Shown here: positions 21,401-32,769 of the stretch, one piece after another | Position numbering within the stretch: position 1 is the stretch's first letter | How the letters are laid out: each line of letters opens with the position of its first letter | Assembly: GCA_005281725.1 (NCBI GenBank) | Contig: SSBO01000001.1 | Location: 4,634,399 to 4,698,398, forward strand | Direction: 5' to 3' | DNA: 64,000 nt | Source of the DNA: Wuchereria bancrofti | Taxonomy: Eukaryota > Nematoda > Chromadorea > Rhabditida > Onchocercidae | Translations under genes and position numbers: made by a program | The notes under the pieces: model-generated | What the model was told of the DNA's origin: nothing | Databases searched by the model: none | What the model saw: only the letters and a program-made list of their open reading frames with translations

Positions 21401-23473
21401 CTTCATTAAGCACATTCAAAATTTACACACCAAACATTTCGTGTAAGTTGAAAAGTTACTTCTTGTGCTAAAATCATCCACCAAAATGATTTCTTTCAAA
21501 TTTTCACGTGGTGATCTTAGAATAACGGACATGACGGTACGCATCAATGTCGAGAACGCTTCGTTGTGATAAACAATGATGACACTGGTGGTAGGTAATT
21601 CCGAAGAAGCTGAAATTAGTATAATTCAATCCTTTTAATAGGAAAATAATAACTAATGATAAAATTTTCACATACGTAAATAGGTTTTGGTTCGGCACTG
21701 ATGCTTACGAATGTCAGGTAAGGATCGATTTAGAGCTATTCGATCGCTTACTACCAAATTGAACTGAAATATGATACTGATACACATGAATTGAATGATT
21801 CTGTTAGTATTCTAATAACTGGTGGATCACTCTCGTATGAACTCCCTAATAACTGTTGCACGACTTTAGAGCTTCAAACACAAAGATTGTGTCTCTACTG
21901 ATAACGGAAACTTTTTATTCATAACATTTAAAAAAAAAAGATTTAAAAAAACCTAAATACCTGATTAATTACAAAGGTGTCTTCGGAAAGACGCTCATCC
22001 TCTTTACTTAATCTAACCGGTCGACCATCTTCTCCAGCACCAGTAATTGGCGAATAATTATTTGCATTCAATTGTTCTGGAAAATCAATATTTATTTTAA
22101 TTTAATTTCTGACATGTTTAAAAATAATTTGAAATCTTTTGCAAGACATAGACACTGAGACATACAAATAAGTCAAGGACTAATATTACTAATATACTGC
22201 AAAAGACATCACCGAAATTCAATAGAAACTTGCCAGCAGTTAAATTAGAAAGTTTATCCTTGGCAAGATTTCCGCTGTAGTGGCCAACAACTATTTGTAT
22301 TCCTCGACTCAAATACGAATTTCTATCTGTGAATACATCTTCTGTATAGTCGGTAATCTAAAGCAGTAGACATATCAAGTAAAAAGAAAAACAATTCTGT
22401 AGCATAGAAAAGTCAGTATTATTTTTAAAAGTAATGCTTTTTTTAAATTAACGAACTTCTTCCATCTATCCGAACATTCTCTTTTATTAGTGGAGTACAT
22501 ACAAATGCTTTAATAGAAATTGTTTCACACTGTATGTTAATAAGAGGCATCGGTTTTTTAAAGAAATTTGAAATTTTTGGGCACAAAATTTGCATCAAAT
22601 TTCGAAACACAAAAGCAAATAGAGATAATTCCACAGAGATACAGAGATACACAGGTTGATTTTTTATTGGCCTAAATTAGCATGGAAAATCGCTCCGAAT
22701 TTATCGTAATTCAAGGATGTGCCCTTTAAATATATATTTAATTTTGTCACTTCTAAACAACCTCCAACTTTTCAGTTTTCGTATTCAGAAATAGTACTGC
22801 AAAAGTAAATACTGGTTTGTGCCAGCTCCGTCATACTAGTGCAATTATTTCAACTCCTACGGTTAATAAAAAAACAGCTAATAAAATTTATAAAGCTTAA
22901 TGCGGTTAATAAAGCCAACAAAAAAAATTGAAATTAAATTAAACTTTCCAGGAATTGAAACAATAAAAGTTAGAACTTTGCTGACCATTAAAAACAGCAA
23001 CTGTTCAATGAATATATTGGAAAAACATATTTCATGAAATTCAATTAAATGAATTAGAATTTTTTTTCTCCAAAATTAATACTAAATGTAACATTCAAAG
23101 GCACGTCACCTAATTATAGACTATGCCGGATAAGACAAAACATTAGCTCTGAAAAGAATAATGGTGGCACTGATTACTGTAAACCACCAATAGCTTGATA
23201 GACTCTTAGATGATGTTCACAGAAACAAATGGAATTGAAAAAGATGTTGGCTCTTTCTATTTGTTTTTTTTCGGAACATCCAAATCTGATCAGAACAAAT
23301 TAAATGATTTATTCAAAATGCAATTTGAAATAGCTAACCTTGTCCTGTACTATTAGGATGGTAATCGTTAGTAGACTCCAACATATTAAGAAAGCCAGGA
23401 TAAACAGAAATGCAAAAAGTAGTGCACGTAATTTGCGCCGATGAAATATAAGCAGTGAACGACGAATAAACAT
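18436..23473 (-). CDS. Polypeptide N-acetylgalactosaminyltransferase (ppGalNAc-T, gly family)
   Basis: Golgi type II enzyme that starts mucin-type O-glycosylation by moving GalNAc from UDP-GalNAc to Ser/Thr. Fourteen exons: 23473-23339, 22357-22234, 22076-21961, 21763-21676, 21609-21460, 21333-21126, 21000-20830, 20644-20527, 20248-20065, 19874-19732, 19437-19309, 19283-19173, 19072-18923 and 18582-18436; 1974 nt, 657 residues. Residues 1-16 are cytosolic and basic; 17-41 form the membrane anchor. The GT-A catalytic domain shows [20 protein letters not shown], the metal motif DSH (253-255), [24 protein letters not shown] (about 360-366) and [10 protein letters not shown] ricin-type lectin domain fills about 480-657 ([28 protein letters not shown]) and ends QVNLFH without a final QxW. 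Two junctions are odd: intron 2 starts GC (22233-22232) and intron 8 ends TTG instead of TAG (20250-20249). Which paralogue it is cannot be settled here. Confidence 0.93.
19534..19589. repeat. Inverted repeat in a GalNAc-transferase intron
   Basis: AATTAATGATTACAAT (19534-19549) is exactly complementary to ATTGTAATCATTAATT (19574-19589). Pairing continues inward through the A-rich and T-rich flanks with small mismatches, leaving a short G-rich loop. It resembles a small foldback element. Confidence 0.8.
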
Positions 23474-23794
23474 TAGGGTGAAAAATGGATGAATTATTGA
23501 ATTGACAATATTGTTAATGACATAGATACTAACGTTACTAAATAGAAGCAGTATAATTGAGAATAAGAAATGAATGACTGCATAATTCAAATTAAATAAT
23601 CACAATTCAGGTCTAACAAAATAGTTTTGACCGAAGTATCCTAAATATCCTGAAAAAATTAAAGCGCATATAAAAAACCAGAATAAAGTTTATATGAAAA
23701 TTAATTAAATAATGAAAATATATTCAATTACAAAATCTTACAATACAAATATACGACTGATAATAGTAATGCTAATATTATTATGATAGTGATA

Positions 23795-23833
23795 GTCGTT
23801 ATCGCTACCGCAGGTAGTGGTAGCGATAACGAC
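23795..23833. repeat. Perfect 15-bp inverted repeat upstream of the GalNAc-transferase
   Basis: GTCGTTATCGCTACC and GGTAGCGATAACGAC flank a 9-base spacer. It lies about 320 bp upstream of the start codon and is GC-richer than its surroundings. It could be a palindromic protein-binding site or a small foldback. Confidence 0.8.
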
Positions 23834-25470
23834 AGCGATAAGAAATGAATAACGAGATAAGTCTCGATAATTTCCAAGTAAAAATAAATGAAAGGATAGA
23901 ATTCTAACTTAAAAAATACTTTTGATGTTGATCGAATAATTTTGCAGAAATAGAAACAGCCTCATTTCCTTCAATAAAAAACCGTAATGATCCCGCGATC
24001 GTTCTTTTTCTTTATTCCTCCATAGTAAATGCATTATTTAAAGGAGATTTACCAGTCCAACTATCACTGATGGCTTCTCAATTCCATCAATTTAAATTTC
24101 ATCTCCTCTATCTATTACAAGAAAACAGAAAATTTTTGAGTGCTGTGACCTATATTCTTCTTAATTTTAGGAATCTTTAATCATTTAATCAATTCTGATG
24201 ATAGAAATGAAAATTAATAAAACTTTACCCCATTGTATTTGGAATTAAATTTTAGAAGCTCTTTTCTTACTTTACTTAGCCAAAATATTATTTTGATGTC
24301 AAGCTATTTCTGAGCCTCCTTTAGTTTGTCTTTTTTGAATGATTTGCTTCCATAGAAAACAAAATTTCATTTACCATTTTAGATCCATAAATAAATCAAA
24401 AATCTGATTTAAATATATCAAAATCATTTTTTATCATTTTGTTTAAAAAAGACAAAGGAGCGATTCAATCTGGAAAAAGGACGAAAAGTACAGCGTAAAA
24501 TATCGGAAATACAGAAAGAACAGTTTATATTTAGTTTAGCCCAGTTAGTTCTTTTATTAGAGTTCCCACTAAAATCAGACTTAAAAAAGTGTAGCAACAA
24601 TAATCTTGTAAACATCGCAAAATTATCGACTTTATAATTGATCTATTAAATATCAGTCATATTAGAGTTCACTAATATGAATGATATGATAATGATTCCG
24701 GTTTAATAGAAGCTTATTTGGAGGCATAATAAAGACTGAAGTACCACTGAAATATGAGAAAAGAAAATAACTTCTGCTGCAATAGTTTCGTTATCCATTG
24801 TCATATCAAAGTTAAAAATATTGACTTATTTCTGATTGTTGATGTGCAGTAGCTCCTCAAAAAGTGTTTTATAATTTCCATTGTTTTATTAGCAGAGTAA
24901 TATGTACATCGACAAGAAAATTAAAAAAGATTTTTTAATTTAAAGATTTCTAAAGAGAAGTTTTATTTCTGGATATCGGTCACAGAATTAGTGACTGCGC
25001 ATTCTATCAAGTTGATTAATAGCAATATTTGCTATATTTCTTATTGTTTAATTTGATTTTAATTCTTTTATTGGTTTGATCATTTAATTAATCCTCCCTC
25101 CCAAAGTTCATAAAGTCAAAAAGCAACTAAGAATCTATATGGTCAAAAGTTATTTCCATTTAGATGATGAACTGTTATTGGCTGGAGAATTACATCTAAA
25201 TCAAATCAAATCAAATCAGTTTTAGAAGTAGCAGTAAATGAATGCTGTGACAAGTAGAAGCTTTCCACGACTCCTCAAAATAAACTAAAAGGTTGCAATT
25301 TTTTGAAAATAATGTTAACAAATGGCTGAATTTTGGGTACCTAAAGTAGTTTATGTGAAACACCGATAATGAACGATAAACCCTTCCAGAGGGATTTTTT
25401 TTTTTCAGAAAAAAAATATAAACCTAAAGGTGCAATTGATACTGAAACAAATGTAAATGTGTTAATTTAG
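23834..25470. other. Intergenic region
   Basis: AT-rich, with the upstream region of the GalNAc-transferase. A short AAATC tandem run lies at about 25197-25219. No further exon of the orphan gene beginning at 25471 could be recognised in it. Confidence 0.45.
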
Positions 25471-25878
25471 AGAAGTTGAAGAAAGAAGACGAGAAAAGTC
25501 GACAGTTTTAAATCTCGACTCAGTTGACCCAGATTTACAACAAATTTTACCATATTTTCTTGGAATAGTGAAAAGAAAAGCATTTAATTGGATAGATGAG
25601 GAACGTAGATCCGACAAGTACGTCAAGAGGATAGAGATGAGTGACACAGATGTTGGACAAGAAAAAGAAGCTGAAAAGTAAGATTAATTTTAGCCAATGA
25701 ATTTGTCAAATCCGAAGTGCCTATTGGTCAATATTTGTAGAAAATTAAACCGCTCGAAAAGATCAAATGAAATTTCTCAGCATCAGGTAATATATGTATA
25801 CCCAACAGTATTGAGAATTCGACAAATACGGCGCTTAAAAAATTTGTTACCTTTGTTAAGGTGAAATGTCTAAAATAA
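25471..25878 (+). CDS. Orphan 3' exons of an unrecognised, highly charged protein
   Basis: Exon 25471-25677 has an acceptor (TTAATTTAG), a 68-codon strongly polar frame and a donor (GAAAA|GTAAGA). Its translation contains EVEERRREKS, DPDLQQILPYFLGIVKRKAF and a charged tail. Exon 25741-25786 (acceptor ATTTGTAG, donor CAG|GTAATA) continues in the required phase with a basic segment, KLNRSKRSNEISQHQ. A last exon at 25861-25878 (VKCLK, stop) would end in an overlapping AATAAA. Two phase-matched junctions make chance less likely, but no 5' exons or start codon were found in the preceding 1.6 kb. It is either a gene with distant 5' exons or a gene remnant. No family recognised. Confidence 0.4.
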
Positions 25879-26086
25879 AATCCATTACTTCTTTCGCCAC
25901 TATTTGAAAATCATTGAAGTGACTTTTTCTAATTAATAATTCATATAAATAATGACTAACTGCTTGCAAAAACAAAGAATAGTTATTGGCAGTTAATGTA
26001 GTGCACTTACCGCCAATGTGAATTTTATTTGTAACTTCAAAAAAATTCATAATTATCTCAAACAAACAAAAACCCATCCTTAACAT
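25856..26086 (-). CDS. Short ORF resembling a CENP-X/MHF2-type histone fold
   Basis: A 76-residue single-exon frame. From residue 28 (CTTLTANNYSLFLQAVSHYL, then YELLIRKSHF and EVMDFILDI) it aligns without a gap over about 25 residues to the central helix of the small histone-fold protein CENP-X, and the C-terminal helix also fits. CENP-X is a DNA-binding partner of CENP-S in kinetochores and in fork repair. The N-terminal helix is weaker (LFEIIMNFFEV). The frame contains a donor (GCG|GTAAGTG) and an acceptor (GCAAGCAG) 51 nt apart, so part could be a 51-nt intron; splicing would remove half of the similarity. The call is based on pattern alone. It overlaps the last exon proposed on the other strand. 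Confidence 0.3.
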   Translation of the reverse strand: MLRMGFCLFEIIMNFFEVTNKIHIGGKCTTLTANNYSLFLQAVSHYLYELLIRKSHFNDFQIVAKEVMDFILDISP

Positions 26087-26166
26087 ATGCCAACAACGTG
26101 AGAGGAAGTTTGGAATTCACTGCACACGAATACGAAACGACCTCGTGCTGTACACATGCGCTAAAT

Positions 26167-26283
26167 TGTATGTGTCTCTCTGTATGTGTGTATGTGTATG
26201 TTTATGTGTGTGTGTTTATGTGTGTGTGTTTATGTGTGTGTGTGTGTGTGTGTGTGCGTGTGTGTGCGTGTGTATATGTATGG
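26167..26283 (+). repeat. TG-rich microsatellite
   Basis: Imperfect (TG)n tract with interspersed TATG and TTTATG units, about 117 bp. The long Cys/Val and Thr/His ORFs across it are artefacts of the repeat. Confidence 0.95.
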
Positions 26284-26289
26284 TTGTAA

Positions 26290-27424
26290 AAAGAGGTGGA
26301 TGGGAAGGGAGGAGATGTGCGACAGTGAGTTGTGGGGAAATGGTAAATGAATTGTTGATGAATAGCACGGATCGGATGGCGGTCATCTGTCCAGTGTGAG
26401 ATGGCCATTTCTGAGATTTTTATCGTCTGCTTCTTCTGGATACAGATGAATGGGAATTGTGTTCACAAATCAAGTTGGAATAAATAATAAGTTTCTGCAG
26501 CTGCAATTTTTATCTTTTATTAATTACCGCTATGCTTTTAGGCCATCGTATTATTAGCACTGAGTTTAAAAAAGAAGTCATTTAAATACAGATCAAGTTG
26601 AAAAAGAGAGACGGATCAAATTATATTTTAGACGTTTTGGTCTAAAAACTTCTGATGAATGATCGCCGCAGAAGAACGAAATAGTGTCATCTCATCTTTT
26701 CTGAAATAAGAAAATTCTGTGCCGATATATGTTTCAGTCAATACAAATTCTCTTCTTTCTCTATCCCTCACTCAAAATGTTCCTTTTCATATTTTTGCAG
26801 AGAGTACCATTTTTTGGATAAAAGTATGCATCATTGAAAATATAAAAAAAATCTAATCTAATCACAAATTAAAAATTTAAAGTCAACATATTTCTCATAT
26901 CAACTCAAATTTAGTAATGTTTCCCTAAGTTTTTTAAGAATGTGATAAGATGTACAAAAACATTGCTTATCTCAATTTACATGTCGGATTTCTTTGTTTC
27001 TATCAGTATTGTAAAATGTGATATAATGAAAGGATTAAAGATATGCCAAAAAAAAGGTCACCAACTGAATCTATTCTACAATAACAGTGGTTCTTCATGA
27101 ACTAAATCATTTTTAACTTTGCTCAACATTTATTTCCTGATAGATCGTCTGTATACTCTTTGCAAGACAGATCAAAATAAAGCACTTATTTGAAATGATT
27201 TTATCCGAAGTAAACTATTAACAAAGCGGCATGTCAAATTATCAGTATAAGGAGTTGTTGATACTGTTGGCATAATTAATTTTGTATGAAAAATTTCTCA
27301 AAATGTGAAATTAACTGAAAATATAGAAGTCTCGGTTGACTCTAGATTCAAAGTAATTGTCAAGAAACAGTCTGATTTAAAATAGCTAGAAATTCGACTC
27401 AATTATCAAAATAGACAGACCTAC
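26290..27424. other. Region downstream of the small membrane-protein gene
   Basis: No recognised gene. It should hold the 3' end of the gene at 27425-28150. One candidate terminal exon is at about 26632-26698 on the minus strand (acceptor TTATTTCAG, then KDEMTLFRSSAAIIHQKFL and a stop), but its phase does not match the last exon called. Confidence 0.35.
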
Positions 27425-28150
27425 CTCATCGTTGACATTAATATTACTGCTTTGTTGTCCCGAACTTTGAAATTTGCTGAATCGAAGTCTAAAGAGAGCA
27501 AAGTACTTGAGCAAAAGAAGTGATAAAGTTGAATGATAAGTAGAAAATGCTTTTAATTCAATTTTGCGGTTAAGTTCAGTCTAACCTTCTCGAATTTAAA
27601 GGCAGACTGCTACGTTCTTTTCGGTGACGTGACCTTGTTGACATTAACTTTTGGCGCATTCTAGGGTCCATATTTACATCCATCGTTTCTTGATCCTAAA
27701 CAATTCATTCACATCATTGCAAAAATTTCGACTTCCAAATTTAAAATTTATTTTATAAGATTCATTTTTAAAATGGCTTTAAAAAATGAAAAACATTACA
27801 ATTTCAACACCCGTTTCAAGATATTTCTGCAATGCTTCACGTTCCTGTATCTAAAAAGGCCTTCATTAGTATAATATAAACCAAATTAGTTGCAATAAAT
27901 AATGTTCGCAGTTATGTTAGCTTATGAATTTATAATCATAAATGAAATAAATCAATATATATATGCTATCAATTTTCATTTCATAAAACATAAAATGGAT
28001 AAAAAAAACTTTAAAATGGCTAACCGCTTCTATTCCTTCCATTCCCTTCCTTCGACGTTTTATTATCATATAACCGATAATTCCAGATACAGCTAACACT
28101 CCGACCAGTACTACTGATACTATCACAGTGGTTCGCACCTCATTCTTCAT
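27425..28150 (-). CDS. Small single-pass membrane protein, unrecognised (3' end not resolved)
   Basis: Four exons join in phase: 28150-28025, 27850-27809, 27695-27586 and 27488-27425 (114 codons so far). The N-terminus is short (MKNEVR), followed by one membrane span at residues 7-30 (TTVIVSVVLVGVLAVSGIIG...) and a basic stop-transfer KRRRKG. By the positive-inside rule the remaining, basic and Ser-rich part (ETMDVNMDPRMRQKLM, STRSRHRKERSSLPLNSRR) lies in the cytoplasm. The exon 2 donor (GGT|GTTGAA) was chosen for phase and is weak. The last exon ends at a good donor (GAG|GTAGGT), so at least one more exon exists. No family is recognised; tail phosphorylation is possible but is inference. Confidence 0.5.
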
Positions 28151-31100
28151 CCTTTAATTTCATCTATTAGAACCTTCATCTCGAACTTAAACTTATCATA
28201 ATTTTATGACATATTAACTCCGAACATTTTTCATTATCAGTGCTTTATCAGTGTATTACAAATCACGAAGTGTGCGAACGTTTATGCAATAAATGATTCA
28301 GGATGGGAAACTCCAGATTCTCTTTTTGCTTCTTCTGCTAAAATCAATTCTTTTTTCCAACAATCTTCCAATTTAAAATTGCTACTTAATTGAACGAAAA
28401 AAATATAACGACTAAACTACTTGATACCAACATAAAAACTGCAGTGATCTTATCAATTCATAATGAAATATTTAACATGCAAATTTGTTAGAAATATGTT
28501 TAAATTAAAGTAGAAAATTATTTTTAATGAACAAAAAGGTTTTGCAGGTGATGTCGAATTTTTTGACCTTTACAATCGAATTCTTTTTGATTCTTTCACA
28601 GTTGTGTTAACAAATTTGATTTTGACAAAAGTAAAGAAAAATCACCTTAAATATTAATCTTTGCTAATCATCTACTACACTACCCTTTCGATTTGAACTT
28701 CCATCATTCTTACATTTCTCATTTCATATAAAATAGCATTACACATTTCTCTTCAAATTCTATTTTGTTACTTATTACCATTTATAGCAATGTTACTTAC
28801 TTGAAGAATGTCAATTTATTTTTACGCTTAACATTTTCATATTTATTTTGAATTTAAAATCCTGCTGAATCATATCACTGAATTAACTGAGGATGACAAA
28901 AAATTTCCTTAAAATATTATTCTTTCAATATGTTGGTCTTCTGGGACTTTGCACAACTATTTGTTCTAATAACATAATTATCTTCACTTTTTTTTATCAT
29001 TTAAATATTTAAAAGATCCAAATTTCGAAGTAATTGTGCCTTTCGCTGTATGTTGATTATTCTTTGAATGGATTGAAATTTTACAAATGTGAAAGCTAAT
29101 TGGTCAGAAACCATCCCATCTTGTTTACCAATGAAAATCTGATAAAATTGCTAGAGAAGTTATTGAATATTTTGATAATGAATCGTTTTCTATAAATCAT
29201 TTATGACGAATGCAGGTTTGTTCTTCAAAATTTACTCAGTTATTTAGTTTCTGTACTTTCTTTTTCAAATTTTAATAAAAGAAATTTGTTGGAAAGAAAA
29301 AGAACCTTAAGAAGGATGATTATTCATAAAATATTCTTGCATCCGGCCAAGAATGTTTAAAAACATTTATATCAATGGCTTATAATAATCAGGCTTGATA
29401 TCATTACTTTTATTTTTTCTTAGCTCATTAACCATTATCATTATTGAATACTTGGAACATTCCATTTGATCGTTTTAAGATAATTACTGTCGCAATTTTT
29501 TCACCAAAATTCAGATCTTAGCTGATGCTTTATTTATTCTGTCAGTCCGTTTTTTATCACAACAAATTTTCTTGCCAAATAATTTTAGCTCTTTTCAAAA
29601 AAATTTTTTTACTTCTAAAATTTCAAATTATCTCGAATATTTCATTAGAAGAAATATATTCCCAATAACCTCATGTGCCAAAAAGTCCACTTTGTTTATA
29701 ACATGGAAAGAGAAGACAGATATTATTTTCACAAAACTTTATTTCCTGTTTCAATTACAATTTCAATTACTGACTCATTCAAAGTCCATATGATTATTTC
29801 TAAAATTTATTTTTTCTTCACCTCATCCTAGAATTTTCACTTCAGTTTAGAACGAATTCAAATAAATCCCACCTAGGCATTTCAAACATTTCAACATGGA
29901 AACAGAGAATACATGATAAAATATTTTCCACACAGTCCAAGAACAAAAAGAAAGTATAATATATCAAGTCATTAATAGCGCAATACGGTACGCATCGTTT
30001 GAGATTAGTGATCAAAGTTTATAGTTCATATGTGCAATAAAAAATAGTGTGAGCATTTGATTAGAAATATTTGTCAGCATTGTTTTGGAGTTCATTGGTT
30101 AGTCTTATCGGGAAAAGCAGAACTATAATAATATGTCGAAATAAAATTGTGTTAAACTGTAAAACTAAAAATTGTCTTAATCGAATATTATTTAGACATG
30201 TGTTCAATCTCACAATCTCACATAGAAAATCATTTATACAGTATTCATCTTTCAATTGTAGCTGAACTTATTTGCATTGTTACAATTTATTAGCAGAATA
30301 TGTGTTGAAATTGTTTCCAATTAGATTGTTTACAAGGTTACTAGCTCCTTATTTAATTGACCTTCTTTGATGTTTGTCGGCTCCTCACTAACTTGAATTT
30401 GATAAGGTTAACGTTCTTCGTTTAGCTGACTTGCTTTGCGGCATGTCCGCTCCTCATTATAAATCATTCGCCTTGTTATGAATTAGTGCTTACTATATAA
30501 GAATTTGACACCTACCGTTGGGAAGTTCTTGAGGATCAACAAGCTCCAGTTTGGCCGCTTCACGTTCTCATCCAGCTCCATTCATTTAAATCTTTATTTA
30601 TTTCTTCCTCTTCGTAGACCTTCAAGTCTACGAAACGAAATTATCAGTATATTGTTGCCATAGATTAACACTTGTATGTCAAAGTTGTTACAACAAACTT
30701 CTTATCAACACATTCGTCTGTCCAACTCCAAGCCACAACTAAGATAAGTTTCAATAAAGACCTGTGATTTCTCGACAAGTATAAGCAAAGATAGGTACAC
30801 TAACACTAAGGTAATAGTGTAACTTGATTTGATTTTGACGTTTGACTTTTGGAATTAACTTTTTTCAATTTTCCAAATCTTTATTATTTCCTCTAAACGT
30901 CCTAAATCTTGAGGAAATTGATTCATAAAGGAAATTAAAGAAACAATTATTGACTAGTCGACTGAAAATTGGCAATGAGGTTGTCAACATCTGAAATCGA
31001 TGCTGTCTGATCTGATAACAAATCATATGATTCTAAGTGGTTGAGTTTTCTGAATAATTATCATTAATCCAAATAAAGTCTTCTGAATAATTGTCATAAA

Positions 31101-31984
31101 TCCAATAAAATTTAGAGTACAAAATTTTTTATTGAGGCCAAATATTCCTAGTGTTGTACTGTTCTCATCCACAATTTTATTTCTTTACTTTATGATAGAA
31201 CGTTTTTTGCCTTATTATCAAAATCGTTAATTCTTATTCAATAAAATTCAGAGATTTAAGATAGGCCTAAGATAGACAATTCCTTGCTTGATAAAAACTA
31301 TACCTTTACTTTGAGCTATGTTTTTTTTTTTATTTTTTTTTATGTTCTAAAAAAAAGTGAAAATGAATGAAAACTTCATCACATATTTTTCACAGCTAAA
31401 AGATTTACAATTTTTGTAATTTCACCATACACTTTAAAGATTCTAAAGATTCGAATCATATTGTAGAATTTAATAATCAGTAAGATCAATTTTCATCAAA
31501 AAAATTGCATTTATTTGAATTACCATTGTTGGAAATTGAATACTCTCTTCCTCTGCATAAATATTAAGTAGTGATCATATGTTAGAGAAATGGCCATTTT
31601 TCTGATTACTTCCCAGGAGTTCGTTTTCTCTTCTCCTTTCTGATGTCAAATGAGAGAAATATTTTCGATTATCATTTCTCACTAATGTTTAACGTCAACA
31701 TCTGTTATAAAGCCAGTCAGTATTTATTTTAAGTGGATTTAAAATCTTCAGTAGGAAGCACGAAGTAGGCTCTTTTCCTCTCATCCTCGCATCCACTCAT
31801 TTTTCCTTTCATTTTAAGCTTTAAACGTTCGACAAAAAATTTAAAGTATTTCAAATTCTAATTCGATTTTCAGTTTTTTTCCTTCCCTTGAATTCAATTT
31901 TTTTTTTGTTTTTTCTTTACAATAGCAGTACGGACAGCAATTCATTTGGAGTAGAAAATTTGGAAATAATTGTTTTTCATAAGA
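28151..31984. other. Long intergenic region
   Basis: 3.8 kb, strongly AT-rich. ORFs at 29572-29793, 30061-30255 and 30071-30265 have no coding character. It contains a small hairpin at about 30612-30635 (TTCGTAGAC, a 6-base loop, GTCTACGAA) and homopolymer-rich stretches near 31320-31355 and 31870-31915. Nothing else was identified. Confidence 0.5.
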
Positions 31985-32446
31985 TTACTCAGTTTTGATT
32001 AAAATCTGGCTTGATGAATGATCCTGAACAGAATTTGTTTTGTGGCTTCTTTTATGAGAGAGCCAGCAAATCGAAGTAGCAAATGAATTTTGGAGTCTCG
32101 TAGAATTTTTATGCAGTTCAAGTTGAGTTGGAACATTTTTGATTTGATTTGGCATCACAAGAAAATATCCTTTACAGATCATTTTTATGCAATTTTTAAT
32201 ACTACAGTAAATCGGAGAATAAATATAAGGCAACTTAGTTTGCGGATATTTGTTAAAAAGTGATTTGATAGAATTATCAACTAAACGAAACCATTTTAAT
32301 GTAATTAATTTGGTGATTATTTGATATTGTTCAAACAAATTTAACCATAATTTTTCTCTATTTTTTAGATTGCTTCGCATATCACGTAAATTTGACATTA
32401 TTTTAAGACTTTTATTAGCCTCATGAATTTCATTAATTGAGTAAGA
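31985..32446 (-). CDS. Possible terminal exon of an unrecognised gene
   Basis: An open frame of 153 residues from an acceptor (ATTCTCGCTAG) to a stop codon, unusually long for this AT-rich DNA. It begins SYSINEIHEANKSLKIMSNL with a helical, Leu- and Lys-rich first half (NREKLWLNLFEQYQIITKLI) and a Ser/His/Lys-rich C-terminus (CWLSHKRSHKTNSVQDHSSS). No signal peptide or known motif is seen. Upstream minus-strand exons were not found in the next kilobase, where the secreted-protein gene runs on the other strand. It could be a chance ORF. Confidence 0.33.
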   Translation of the reverse strand, partial: SYSINEIHEANKSLKIMSNLRDMRSNLKNREKLWLNLFEQYQIITKLITLKWFRLVDNSIKSLFNKYPQTKLPYIYSPIYCSIKNCIKMICKGYFLVMPNQIKNVPTQLELHKNSTRLQNSFATSICWLSHKRSHKTNSVQDHSSSQILIKTE

Positions 32447-32769
32447 CTAGCGAGAATTAGAAAAAGGTAAAGGGGGACTGACAAAAGAATCTTTTACCTC
32501 TGTAGGTCTATTAAAATTATTAAAAATTAAATGTTCCGAACTAACCCTGTGCTTGAAGAGAATAAGTTACATAAAAAGTAAACAAGGCGTGCATCACCTC
32601 GACCTTCCCTCCATTCTGTGCTGGTTTAAAATTAGATTTGAAAGACAAGATTATTGTTCAGGATGAAAAACAACATAGTTTTTTGAAGCGACATCTATTC
32701 TTTAGCAATTTGGGTTCATGATTTTGTTGTCATAAAAAATAATTTTCCAAGGTTTCAGGTGGAAATACA

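Noticed and set aside
26098..26408. Overlapping ORFs with long Cys/Val or Thr/His runs
   Set aside because: They are translations of the TG microsatellite on both strands.
30612..30635. 9-bp hairpin (TTCGTAGAC / GTCTACGAA)
   Set aside because: Too short to be distinguished from chance; mentioned only within the intergenic entry.
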